64,000 nt of DNA from Actinomadura syzygii (lineage in GTDB: Bacteria; Actinomycetota; Actinomycetes; Streptosporangiales; Streptosporangiaceae), in assembly GCF_008085905.1 (NCBI RefSeq), contig NZ_VSFF01000013.1:124001-188000 (forward strand), given 5' to 3'. How positions within the stretch are numbered: the stretch's first letter is position 1; the number at the start of each line of letters is the position of its first letter. Made by a program: the position numbers and the translations under genes. Shown piece by piece: positions 35,382-43,170 of the stretch. The notes below the pieces were generated by a model. That model was not told the DNA's origin. It did no database searches and saw only the letters and a program-made list of their open reading frames with translations.

Positions 35382-36173
35382 TCATTCAGGGGTTGTGACG
35401 ACCTCGCCGTCGCGGATCTCGCCGCGCCAGCCCCCGGCCTCGTCCGGCCGGGTCAGCGCACGCGAGGTCACGTGGCGGCGGAAATGCTTGAGTTCGAGGC
35501 GGACGCGGCGGCCCTGCGCGCGCCAGAGGTTGCCGGTCCGCTCGAACAGCCCGCGCGGGTGGTATTCGAGGACGAGCAGCACCCGCGTCAGGTTCGGCGA
35601 CAGTTCGTGGAAGCTGACCGTCCCGTTCACATGTCCCTTGCGGCCCTTCGAGCGCCAGACGATGTGCTCGTCCGGGACCTGCTCGACGATCGTGGACTCC
35701 CACGTCCGGCTGGACCAGAAGACCTTCGCCTTCCAGTTCAGTTTCGTTTCGTCGGTCTGATCGACGCTGACGACCTTCTTCATGAAGGACGGGAAGTCCT
35801 GGAACCGCGTCCACTGGTCGTAGACGACGCGGCGCGGCACACCGATGTCGGTCTGCTCGACGATGTTGGTGACCCTCGCCTTGCGGCCGCGGCCGAAGAT
35901 GCGGGCGAGGGTCTCCTTCAGGGCCGTCCAGCCGAAGCTCAGCAGCGCGCGGAACGGGGACTTCCCGTCGTGCAGCGCCGTGACCCCGGCCAGTGCCGCC
36001 CGCATGAGCGGACCGCCCTCCTCGGCCGCCGTCGTCAGCCGCCGGACGGCCCGTTCGAGCCGCCTCTCCAGCCGTCGGACGGCGGCGCGCGCCAGCCGTC
36101 CGGCCAGGCTCCGGGCCGACAGCACGGCGGCGGCTCCACCCGCGCCGGCTGCCAGGCCCGTCCGGAAGTTCAT
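35382..36173 (-). CDS. SRPBCC-family protein (paralogue B)
   Basis: A 263-residue protein. The ATG at 36173 opens MNFRTGLAAGAGGAAAVLSARSLAG, a weakly hydrophobic start, followed by an Arg-rich helical part (~25-90, with RRLERRLERAVRRL) and the SRPBCC domain (~95-263) starting ARVTNIVEQTDIGVPRRVVYD. The domain is nearly the same as in the downstream paralogue, including DFPSFMKKVVSVDQTDETKLNWKA-like and TWESTIVEQVPDEHIVWRSKG segments. The two N-terminal regions do not match each other. Probably co-transcribed with paralogue A. Membrane or envelope association is suggested by the N-terminus but not proven. Confidence 0.8.
   Translation of the reverse strand: MNFRTGLAAGAGGAAAVLSARSLAGRLARAAVRRLERRLERAVRRLTTAAEEGGPLMRAALAGVTALHDGKSPFRALLSFGWTALKETLARIFGRGRKARVTNIVEQTDIGVPRRVVYDQWTRFQDFPSFMKKVVSVDQTDETKLNWKAKVFWSSRTWESTIVEQVPDEHIVWRSKGRKGHVNGTVSFHELSPNLTRVLLVLEYHPRGLFERTGNLWRAQGRRVRLELKHFRRHVTSRALTRPDEAGGWRGEIRDGEVVTTPE
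35400..35874. repeat. 475-bp diverged direct repeat, copy B (SRPBCC domain)
   Basis: Partner of 34436-34910; the repeat marks a domain duplication or later gene conversion between adjacent paralogues. Equal length and no frame change suggest selection to keep both domains. Confidence 0.85.
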
Positions 36174-36751
36174 CTCGGCTCCATCTCGTGGCTGTCGTCC
36201 GGTCTCGGTACGGCGGCCGAAGTACCCGGTCAAAGAGCGGCAAAACAGGCACCAAGCCAACGGCGGGCCGGATGACCCGCGGCGACCGCCTCCGATGTCC
36301 GCGACAGGACGGGCGAGTGAACGGCGAGTGTGCGCTCAGAGTGAACGGAGGGACACTCCTGTTGGGCCGACCAGACCAGCCCAGCGTGTGCACCAGACCA
36401 GACAGCCCACCTCAGGATGGTCGATAACGGTTAAGACTCTTGCGTAATCGAACCCTTGAACTGGTACGGACCAGTGTTTATCTTCATGGCCACAACGCGC
36501 GTTTGTGTTCAAGGAGCATTCACATCGCGCACATTTTTTCATGCGCGAAGGGGGGCGCCGGGGCGGGTCCGGGATCGCCGGACGCACATCGTGAACATGT
36601 GATTCCCGACCGCAGTACTCGGCTCCCCGGGGTTGACGGAGCATTCGGAGCCGATCACGGCAGGGCGACCTCAGCGCAGGAAATACGGCACACCTCAGCA
36701 CGGGCGCGCCTCCATGCGTCCACCATTGCAAGGCGGAGAAGGCGGGGACAG
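36174..36751. other. 578-base intergenic region with importer promoter and long leader
   Basis: Lies between divergent paralogue B and the sugar-binding lipoprotein gene. It contains the promoter/operator at 36456-36484. From the predicted start near 36491 the leader to the ATG at 36752 would be about 260 bases, long for this genome, so a second, closer promoter or a structured leader is possible. I see no convincing gene here. Confidence 0.55.
36456..36484 (+). promoter_or_regulatory. promoter with DasR-like (dre) palindrome in the spacer
   Basis: TTGAAC (36456-36461), a 17-bp spacer and TATCTT (36479-36484). The perfect palindrome ACTGGTACGGACCAGT (36460-36475) fills the spacer. Its arms ACTGGT/ACCAGT equal those of the DasR-responsive element of Streptomyces (ACTGGTCTAGACCAGT); only the central four bases differ. 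A GntR-family repressor is expected to bind here and block the sugar importer. Confidence 0.7.
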
Positions 36752-37999
36752 ATGAAACGGCACCTCCTGGGCGTCGTAGCCGCGGGTCTGACCGTGGCGC
36801 TCGGCGTCAGCGGATGCGGCAAGGGCAGCTCATCGGACAGCGGTTCGGACGGAAAGACCATCAAGTTCGTCGCCGCGATCTACGACGACAACACGAAGCC
36901 CTACTGGGACGCGCTCATCAAGGACTTCGAGGCCAAGAACTCGGGCTACAAGGTCAACCTCGAGATGGTCGACTGGTCCCAGATGGACGCGAAGGTGAAG
37001 ACCTACGTCCAGACCAAGCAGGTCCCCGACGTCCTGAACTACAACGCGTTCTCCGACTTCGCGCGGGACGGCCTCATCTACAAGGCGTCCGAGGTGCTGT
37101 CCCCGACGACGCTCAGCGACTTCACCCCCACGTTCGTCGAGCAGGCGAAGTACAACGGCGAGCAGTACGGCCTCCCGTTCATCTCCAGCGCCCGGCTGCT
37201 CTTCTACAACAAGGACCTCTTCGAGAAGGCCGGCATCAAGTCCCCGCCCGCCACCTGGGACGAGGTCAAGGCCGACGCGAAGAAGATCAAGAAGGGCAGC
37301 ACGATCGGCTACGGTCTGCCGCTCGGCCCCGAAGAGGCGCAGGCCGAGTTCTACTCGTGGGCGATGAACAATGGCGGCGGCTGGGTCGACGCGTCCGGGA
37401 AATGGGCGATCAACCAGCAGGCCAACATCGACACGCTGACCTTCCTGAAGGACCTCAACAAGTCCGGGCTGACCCAGCCGAACCCGGAGAGCACCGACCG
37501 GAAGACGGTGTTCAACCAGTTCGCGCAGGGCAAGGTCGGAATGGCCATCGGCGGCCCGTTCACCAAGGCCGGATTCATCGACCCGGTGAACAAGAGCCTG
37601 AACTTCGGCGTCGCGCCGCTGCCGAGCAAGAGCGGCAGCGAGCACAACACGCTCGGCGTCATGGACGTTCTCGCCGCCTTCAAGAAGGACGACAGCAAGA
37701 ACAAGGACGCCGTCAAGAAGTTCCTCGACTTCTTCTACCAGAAGGAGAACACCTCGAAGTTCCTCACCACCGAGGGCTTCCTTCCGGTGACGAAGTCGGC
37801 CGGTGACGCGCTCAGCGCCGACCCGTACATGAAGCAGTTCGTGGACGCCCTCCCGACGTCCAAGTTCGCCCCCACGACCAACCCGGCGTGGTCCGCAGTC
37901 GCGGGCGCGGTCAAGCAGGACCTCGGCAGTTCCGTCGCGAACAAAGACCCGAAGTCGGTTCTGGACAAGATCCAGGAGACCGCCGAGAAGGCCGGCTGA
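36752..37999 (+). CDS. ABC sugar-binding lipoprotein (extracellular solute-binding family 1)
   Basis: A 415-residue lipoprotein. The N-terminus MKRHLLGVVAAGLTVALG leads into the lipobox VSGC with the modified Cys at residue 22, followed by a Ser/Gly linker. The mature part has the family-1 pattern: FEAKNSGYKVNLEMVDW, PDVLNYNAFSDFARDGLI, NGEQYGLPFISSARLLFYNKDLFEKAGI and PPATWDEVKADAKKIKKG. It captures a carbohydrate, probably an oligo- or aminosugar. ATG 36752 was chosen because it directly precedes the signal sequence (GGCGGGGACAG upstream). First gene of an importer operon; no ATPase gene is present, so a shared MsiK-type ATPase is likely used. Confidence 0.93.
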   Translation: MKRHLLGVVAAGLTVALGVSGCGKGSSSDSGSDGKTIKFVAAIYDDNTKPYWDALIKDFEAKNSGYKVNLEMVDWSQMDAKVKTYVQTKQVPDVLNYNAFSDFARDGLIYKASEVLSPTTLSDFTPTFVEQAKYNGEQYGLPFISSARLLFYNKDLFEKAGIKSPPATWDEVKADAKKIKKGSTIGYGLPLGPEEAQAEFYSWAMNNGGGWVDASGKWAINQQANIDTLTFLKDLNKSGLTQPNPESTDRKTVFNQFAQGKVGMAIGGPFTKAGFIDPVNKSLNFGVAPLPSKSGSEHNTLGVMDVLAAFKKDDSKNKDAVKKFLDFFYQKENTSKFLTTEGFLPVTKSAGDALSADPYMKQFVDALPTSKFAPTTNPAWSAVAGAVKQDLGSSVANKDPKSVLDKIQETAEKAG

Positions 38000-38944
38000 G
38001 TGCAGGATCTCAAGACCAGGCGGCGGGGGGCCGCCACCTCCCAGGCCCCCCGCCCCTCCCTGCTCCGCCGGACCGGACGGGCGCTGACGCCGCTGGCGTG
38101 GCTCGGCCCGTCCCTCGTGCTGATCTGCGTCGTCGTGCTGTGGCCCGTCATCGAGATGGTGCGGACGTCGCTGCAGCACATCACCTCGTCCGGCGTCACC
38201 GTCGGCTACAACGGCACCACCAACTACACCGACCTGTTCGACGAGGACGACCTGATCCCCGTCGTGCTGCGAACGCTGCTGTGGGTCGGTGGGATCGTGG
38301 TCATCACGATGACGCTGTCCCTCGCGCTCGGCCAGCTGCTGAACGCCCGCTTCCCCGGACGGCGCGTCGTCCGCTGGGCCGTCATCGTCCCCTGGGCGGC
38401 GTCGGTGCTGATGACGGCGCTGATCTGGAAATGGATGCTGGACAACTACTCCGGGCTCGTCAACCGCGTTCTGCTCGACCTCCACATCATCGACAAACCG
38501 GTGAACTGGCTGGCGCATCCGGGCCAGGCGATGCTGTGGATGATGTGGGTCGCGGTATTCGTCTCGCTGCCGTTCACGTCATTCGTGATCCTCGCGGGGC
38601 TCCAGACGATTCCGGAGGACGTGTACGAGGCGGCTCGGGTCGACGGCGCCAGCGCGTTCCGGACCTATTTCGGCATCACGCTTCCGCTGCTGCGCCCGGC
38701 CATTCTGATCGCGTCCATCATCAACGTCATCAACGTGTTCAACTCTTTCCCCATCATCTGGGCGATGACCGCGGGCGGGCCGGGCAGCGACACCGACACC
38801 ACAACAACGTTCATGTACAAACTTGCCTTCTACGACCAGCACGTCGGCGAGTCCGGCGCCATGGCGGTCGTCAACTTCGCCCTGATCCTTGTCATGGTGT
38901 TGTTCTATCTGCGTGCCGCGCGCTGGCGGGAGGAGGTTCGATGA
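38000..38944 (+). CDS. ABC sugar transporter permease, MalF/UgpA type
   Basis: A 314-residue inner-membrane permease with six predicted helices. GTG 38000 starts directly after the stop of the binding-protein gene. TM spans lie at ~32-52, 92-112, 125-147, 175-200, 225-245 and 285-303. The EAA coupling loop is visible as EDVYEAARVDGASAFRTYFGITLPLLRP (~203-230). The C-terminal coding end and the stop codon are part of a perfect hairpin that separates this gene from the second permease. Confidence 0.93.
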   Translation: MQDLKTRRRGAATSQAPRPSLLRRTGRALTPLAWLGPSLVLICVVVLWPVIEMVRTSLQHITSSGVTVGYNGTTNYTDLFDEDDLIPVVLRTLLWVGGIVVITMTLSLALGQLLNARFPGRRVVRWAVIVPWAASVLMTALIWKWMLDNYSGLVNRVLLDLHIIDKPVNWLAHPGQAMLWMMWVAVFVSLPFTSFVILAGLQTIPEDVYEAARVDGASAFRTYFGITLPLLRPAILIASIINVINVFNSFPIIWAMTAGGPGSDTDTTTTFMYKLAFYDQHVGESGAMAVVNFALILVMVLFYLRAARWREEVR

Positions 38945-39003
38945 CCGGAGCGAAGCGAGGATCATCGAACCTCCGGCTCGGGGGCCTGGGGGTCGCCCCC
39001 CAG
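38932..39003 (+). terminator. two hairpins inside the importer operon (attenuator-like)
   Basis: First: GGAGGTTCGATGA (38932-38944) and TCATCGAACCTCC (38962-38974), a perfect 13-bp inverted repeat that includes the stop codon of the first permease gene. Second: CTGGGGG (38986-38992) and CCCCCAG (38997-39003) with loop TCGC. The second permease's ribosome site (GGTAGGGG) lies just after. They could cause partial termination or processing between the permease genes; a dispersed repeat element is the alternative. Confidence 0.6.
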
Positions 39004-39017
39004 AAAGGTAGGGGCCG

Positions 39018-39833
39018 ATGACTCGCCGGGTCGTTCTCACCGGGCTCGGCTGGCTGGTCGCCTTCGTCTTCCTGCTGCCGTACCTACAAATGTTCATCAC
39101 CGCGCTCAAGCCGGAGAAGGAACTGACGAAGTCGCCGGGCACCTACCTCCCGTCGCATTGGACGTGGTCGAACTTCATCGACGTCTGGTCGGCCGCGCCG
39201 GTCTGGACATATCTGCGGGTCTCGCTCACCGTCGCGGCCGCCGCGACTATCGTGACGCTCGCGTGCGCGATGCCCGCCGCGTACTACACTGCGCGGAACC
39301 GTTTCCGCGGGCGGGGGGCCTTCCTGCTGCTCGTCCTGGTGACGCAGATGTTCGCGCCGACGGCGCTGGTCATCGGCATCTACCGGGAAATGGTCGCGCT
39401 CAACCTGACCGACACGCTGCTCGCGCTGATCCTGGTGAACGCGGCGTTCAACCTGCCGTTCTGCATCTGGATCCTGCACGGCTATTTCTCCAGCATCCCG
39501 AAAGAGCTGGAGGAGGCGGCCTTCCTGGACGGCGCCGGGCGCGTCGGCGCGCTCACCCGCGTCACACTGCCCATTTCCATGCCGGGCGTCGTCACCGCGA
39601 TCGTTTACACGTTCATCGCGGCGTGGAACGAGTACATCGTGGCGTTGACGGTCACCGCGTCGCCGGACCGGCGCCCATTGACCGTCGGCGTCCCGTCGTT
39701 CGTGACGCAATACCAGGCGCACTGGCAGTTCCTTTTCGCGACGTCGCTGATCGCGATCGTGCCGGTCGTCATCCTGTTCATCTTCATCGAGCGCTACCTC
39801 ATCGGCGGCCTCACCGCGGGCTCGGTGAAATGA
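39018..39833 (+). CDS. ABC sugar transporter permease, MalG/UgpE type
   Basis: A 271-residue second permease with six helices (~10-30, 70-95, 105-128, 135-158, 182-205, 238-260). The EAA loop reads PKELEEAAFLDGAGRVGALTRVTLPISMPG (~155-185). ATG 39018 has GGTAGGGG upstream. Together with the first permease it forms the heterodimeric channel of the importer. Its stop overlaps the ROK kinase start by ATGA. It is 73 bases after the first permease gene, unlike the tight spacing elsewhere in this operon. Confidence 0.93.
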   Translation: MTRRVVLTGLGWLVAFVFLLPYLQMFITALKPEKELTKSPGTYLPSHWTWSNFIDVWSAAPVWTYLRVSLTVAAAATIVTLACAMPAAYYTARNRFRGRGAFLLLVLVTQMFAPTALVIGIYREMVALNLTDTLLALILVNAAFNLPFCIWILHGYFSSIPKELEEAAFLDGAGRVGALTRVTLPISMPGVVTAIVYTFIAAWNEYIVALTVTASPDRRPLTVGVPSFVTQYQAHWQFLFATSLIAIVPVVILFIFIERYLIGGLTAGSVK

Positions 39834-40717
39834 GCCTGATCGGACTCGACGTCGGCGGGACCACGATGAAGGCCGCCATCACCCGGGACTCCGCGGTGGT
39901 GGCGACCGAGTCGTGGCCCACCGACCACGTGGACCCGGTGGGCGGCATCCTGGACTTCGCCGCCCACCTGGTCGCGCGCGCCGCCGCAGTCGGCTCTCCG
40001 GCCCGCGCCGCGGGAATCGCCGTCCCCGGGATCGTGGACGAGAAGGCGGGCGTCGCCGTCAATTCCGCGAACCTCGGTTGGCGGGACGTGCCCATGCTGG
40101 AACTGGTGCGGGAACGCATCGGGATTCCCGTCGCGATCGGCCAGGACGTTCGCACGGGCGGCCTCGGAGAGGCCGTTCTCGGCGCGGGCCGCAATGCCGG
40201 GGACTTCGTCTTCGTGGCCATCGGCACCGGCATCGCCGCCGCCCTCATCATCGGCGGCACACCGTATTCGGGTGTCGCCGGCTGGAGCGGTGAGATCGGT
40301 CACGTGGTCGTCCGGCCGAACGGCGAGGATTGCGCGTGCGGCAACCGGGGCTGCCTGGAGACGTACGCCTCCGCCGCCGCGATCTCCCGCCGCTACGGCG
40401 GCAACGTCCCAGCTGAGGAGGTCATAGCCCGAGCCGACAAGAACGAGGAAAAGGCAGCGCGGGTCTGGACGGAAGCCCTCGACTGCCTGGCGGACGGCCT
40501 TGCCGCCACAACGCTCCTCATGGACCCGGGCCTGATCATCCTGGGCGGCGGCCTGGCGAAGGCGGACCGAGGACTCCTCGAACCGCTCGAATCACGCCTC
40601 GCGGCCCGGCTGACGTTCCGCCCGCCTCCCGGCCTCCTGCACTCCGAACTGGACGACCAGGCAGCCGTGAAGGGCGCAACGATCCTGGCCGCCCGACTGG
40701 TGGAGGACTCGCCCTAA
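39830..40717 (+). CDS. ROK-family sugar kinase
   Basis: A 295-residue ROK protein. The ATP-binding start is IGLDVGGTTMKAAI (4-17). The catalytic Asp is in AIGQDVRTGGLGEAVLGAGR (~105). The zinc site EIGHVVV...CACGNRGCLETYAS (~155-180) is complete, with the three Cys and one His. No HTH is present, so it is a kinase and not a repressor. Glucose, N-acetylglucosamine or related hexoses are typical substrates; coupling to the importer and the DasR-like operator favour an aminosugar. The stop overlaps that of the convergent SRPBCC gene. Confidence 0.9.
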   Translation: MSLIGLDVGGTTMKAAITRDSAVVATESWPTDHVDPVGGILDFAAHLVARAAAVGSPARAAGIAVPGIVDEKAGVAVNSANLGWRDVPMLELVRERIGIPVAIGQDVRTGGLGEAVLGAGRNAGDFVFVAIGTGIAAALIIGGTPYSGVAGWSGEIGHVVVRPNGEDCACGNRGCLETYASAAAISRRYGGNVPAEEVIARADKNEEKAARVWTEALDCLADGLAATTLLMDPGLIILGGGLAKADRGLLEPLESRLAARLTFRPPPGLLHSELDDQAAVKGATILAARLVEDSP

Positions 40718-41187
40718 CCCGTTCCGCGCTCGCCGCGTTCGACGAATCTCGCAAGGTTGTCCAAGGCCATTCGGGTGCCGAGTTCGTTGTCCGCGGCGGG
40801 CACGCTGTCGGGCATCCCCTCGTGCAGAACGGTCACGTCGGTGGCTCCGTCCGCGTCGGCGAGTGTCGTGGTCATCGTCATCTCGCCGTTCAACTCCGGG
40901 TCGTCGGTCTCGAATTGAAAGACCTCGACCACCTGCTCGTCCCGTACGAGCTTCACGAACCGGCCGTGGTAGGTGTCGGTGTGGGCGGACGTCTTTCCGG
41001 TCGCGGTCGGCTCGTCATAGGTCAGCGAGATGCGAAAGGCGCCGCCTTCACGTCCGTCGAACTCGTGCACCCGGCTGGTCATGCCGTCCGGCACCCGCCA
41101 AGCCGCGATCGCGTCCCCGTCGAGAAGCGCCCGGTACACCACGGGACGCGGCGCGTCGATGCGACGGGTGACCTGCGTCGAGTACAT
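40714..41187 (-). CDS. SRPBCC (AHSA1-type) protein
   Basis: A 157-residue single-domain START-like protein. It begins MYSTQVTRRIDAPRPVVYRALLDGDAIAAWRVPDGMTSRVHEFD, the usual AHSA1 opening with a Trp after the second helix, and ends with a long helix (NELGTRMALDNLARFVER). ATG 41187 is chosen; a longer frame to 41385 overlaps the HxlR gene. Such proteins bind small hydrophobic ligands and are often controlled by nearby ArsR or HxlR regulators; here an HxlR gene is 40 bases upstream in the same direction. Confidence 0.85.
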   Translation of the reverse strand: MYSTQVTRRIDAPRPVVYRALLDGDAIAAWRVPDGMTSRVHEFDGREGGAFRISLTYDEPTATGKTSAHTDTYHGRFVKLVRDEQVVEVFQFETDDPELNGEMTMTTTLADADGATDVTVLHEGMPDSVPAADNELGTRMALDNLARFVERGERGTG

Positions 41188-41227
41188 GGACCTACCTCTA
41201 CCACGATGCGGGCCGCGTCTCAGGGAT

Positions 41228-41710
41228 CTACCTTGCCCCAGGTTGCGGGCTCTGGTCCTTCCGCTGGACAGCGGTCGTGTCGATGCTCGCGGGTGCGCCG
41301 TGGGAATCGGTGGCGCGTAGCTGCGCGAGCGGGAGTCCGCTCTCGTCGACGAGGACCGAGTGGGCCTCGTCCGGAGCGAACGCATGACGTTCGCCCCACT
41401 GGCGCATGGCCACGATGACGGTGAAGAGGTCGCGTCCCACGTCGGTGAGTACGTAGACCTGCCGACGGCCTGACGGTGCCGTCCGCCGGTCGAGGATGCC
41501 GCGCTCGACCAACCGCCGGAGGCGGTCGGTGAGGATGTTGCGCGCGATCCCGGTGCACCGCTGGAAGTCGGTGAACGACCGGGCGCCGTCCATCGCGTCG
41601 CGAATGATCAACAGGCTCCACCGCTCTCCGACGAGGTCGAGCGCACGGGCGACCGGGCAGCTGGAGTCGGTCCAGTCCATGTCGCCGAGGCGGGCGGTGG
41701 CGGTCATCAC
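41228..41710 (-). CDS. HxlR-family transcriptional regulator
   Basis: A 160-residue winged-helix regulator. The HxlR signature CPVARALDLVGERWSLLIIRDAM spans residues 18-40 with the conserved Cys18, then F..F.RCTGIARNILTDRLRRLVERGIL and the wing RRQVYVLTDVGRDL. A C-terminal extension of ~50 residues is typical of actinobacterial forms. GGAGGTGTG precedes the two adjacent ATGs (41710, 41707). It is divergent from an MFS exporter gene, its likely target; HxlR proteins often respond to reactive electrophiles or drugs. Confidence 0.88.
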   Translation of the reverse strand: MMTATARLGDMDWTDSSCPVARALDLVGERWSLLIIRDAMDGARSFTDFQRCTGIARNILTDRLRRLVERGILDRRTAPSGRRQVYVLTDVGRDLFTVIVAMRQWGERHAFAPDEAHSVLVDESGLPLAQLRATDSHGAPASIDTTAVQRKDQSPQPGAR

Positions 41711-41730
41711 ACCTCCAGATGAGTTGCGGA

Positions 41731-41759
41731 TTGAAACTATTCTGCCGTACGGTCAGCTT
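41731..41759 (+). promoter_or_regulatory. possible promoter of the MFS gene
   Basis: TTGAAA (41731-41736), a 17-bp spacer and CAGCTT (41754-41759), 31 bases before the GTG. AGTTGC occurs on both sides (41722 and 41760), possible half-sites for the divergent HxlR regulator. Fit to consensus is moderate. Confidence 0.35.
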
Positions 41760-41790
41760 AGTTGCAATCTGCTACTGATTGGAGTCTCCC

Positions 41791-43170
41791 GTGAGCCTCA
41801 CGTTCGGCCGGAGGACGCTGCTCGCAGTGATCTGCTCGGTCGCCGTCGCCACGATCTACGCCGCGCAGCCCGTCCTCGCCCAGATCGGCCATGACCTGGG
41901 CGTGGCGGACGCGGGCCTGGGCTGGATCGTGGCCGCGGGGCAGGTCGGCTACCTGATCGGCCTGGCCTTCCTCGTACCGCTGGGAGACATGCTCGATCGG
42001 CGCAAGCTCATCGCGAGCCACCTGCTCCTCGCCGCGGTCGGGATGGTGCTGGCGGCGGTCGCCACCCAACTCTGGCTCCTGCTCGTCGGGCTTGCCCTGA
42101 CCGGACTGTTCGCGGTCGTCGTCCAGACCACCGTCGCGTTCGCCGCCGACCTGGCGACGCCCGCCGACCGGGGCCGGACGCTTGGAATCGTCACTTCCGG
42201 CGTCATCATCGGCATTCTCGGATCGCGCGTCCTCGCGGGAAGTCTCGCCGCGGTCTGGGGATGGCGAAGCATCTACGTGGCGCTTGCCGTACTCCTCATC
42301 GCGCTGACTCTTCTCGTCCTGAAGCTGCTGCCAGCCGACAATCGCTCCACTGACGCGACGTACGGCCATGTGCTGGTCTCACTCGGTCGTCTCTTTCGCG
42401 AGCCCGTGTTCCTCTCGCGCGGCCTGATCGCGTTCTTTCTGTTCGCTTCCTTCGGGACGCTCTGGAGCGGGCTGGCACTACCGCTCGCAGCCGAACCCTG
42501 GCATCTGAGCTCCGCGGAAATCGGTCTCTTCGGAATCGCGGGCCTCGCCGGCGCCTTGGGTGCCGCAAGGGCGGGCCGGTGGGCTGATGCCGGTCGCGCC
42601 AATCTCGTCACGGGAGTCGGACTCGCGCTCCTGGCCGCGTCCTGGCTGGCCTCCGGTCAGGCGACGTGGTCACTCTGGCTGGTCGTGGTCGGCGTCATCG
42701 TCCTCGACCTCGCGGTCCAGGCGGTGCACGTCAGCAACCAGCACCTGCTCACCACCGTTTACTCGCACCAGACGAGCAGCGCCATCGGCGGATACATGCT
42801 CTTCTACTCTCTCGGCTCAGCCCTCGGGGCAACCGCCACCACGACGGTCTACTCCGCTGCCGGATGGACCGGATCCGCCATTCTCGGAGCCGCCTTCGCC
42901 CTCTGCGGACTCTCCGTTTGGGCGGTCAGCCAGCGCATACGGCCAAAACGGGACGACGAGAAGTTTCGCCCTACCGAGCACCCTGTCCTCTCAACACAGC
43001 GGGGGCGGGGCGTCCGGTCGGGATTGGAGCGGATCGGTGCTGCGTCGCCGTCCGGTGCCATTCGTCCCGCGTCCAGCAAGGCTCGCGCCGCGAAGACGGT
43101 GACGAGCAGCATCGCCCCGCCGACCGCCCATCCTCCGAATACATCGGTCACCCAATGCTTGTTCAAATAG
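41791..43170 (+). CDS. MFS transporter, DHA1-like, with tail overlapping the PAP2 gene
   Basis: A 459-residue frame with about twelve TM helices in the first ~395 residues. GTG 41791 is chosen for GGAG six bases upstream. The loop motif GDMLDRRKLIASHLL between TM2 and TM3 is the MFS A-motif. The last ~65 residues are hydrophilic, low-complexity and lie antisense to the 3' end of the PAP2 gene, so they are probably a recently acquired read-through tail. Likely a drug/proton antiporter controlled by the divergent HxlR regulator. Confidence 0.87.
   Translation: MSLTFGRRTLLAVICSVAVATIYAAQPVLAQIGHDLGVADAGLGWIVAAGQVGYLIGLAFLVPLGDMLDRRKLIASHLLLAAVGMVLAAVATQLWLLLVGLALTGLFAVVVQTTVAFAADLATPADRGRTLGIVTSGVIIGILGSRVLAGSLAAVWGWRSIYVALAVLLIALTLLVLKLLPADNRSTDATYGHVLVSLGRLFREPVFLSRGLIAFFLFASFGTLWSGLALPLAAEPWHLSSAEIGLFGIAGLAGALGAARAGRWADAGRANLVTGVGLALLAASWLASGQATWSLWLVVVGVIVLDLAVQAVHVSNQHLLTTVYSHQTSSAIGGYMLFYSLGSALGATATTTVYSAAGWTGSAILGAAFALCGLSVWAVSQRIRPKRDDEKFRPTEHPVLSTQRGRGVRSGLERIGAASPSGAIRPASSKARAAKTVTSSIAPPTAHPPNTSVTQCLFK

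Noticed and set aside
34376..36173. Gas vesicle gene cluster
   Set aside because: SRPBCC proteins occur near gas vesicle genes, but no gvpA, gvpF or other gvp gene is present.
36336..36731. Minus-strand frame rich in Cys in front of the sugar importer
   Set aside because: It covers the promoter/operator, lacks a ribosome site and shows no domain; Cys clusters arise by chance from GC-poor leader DNA.
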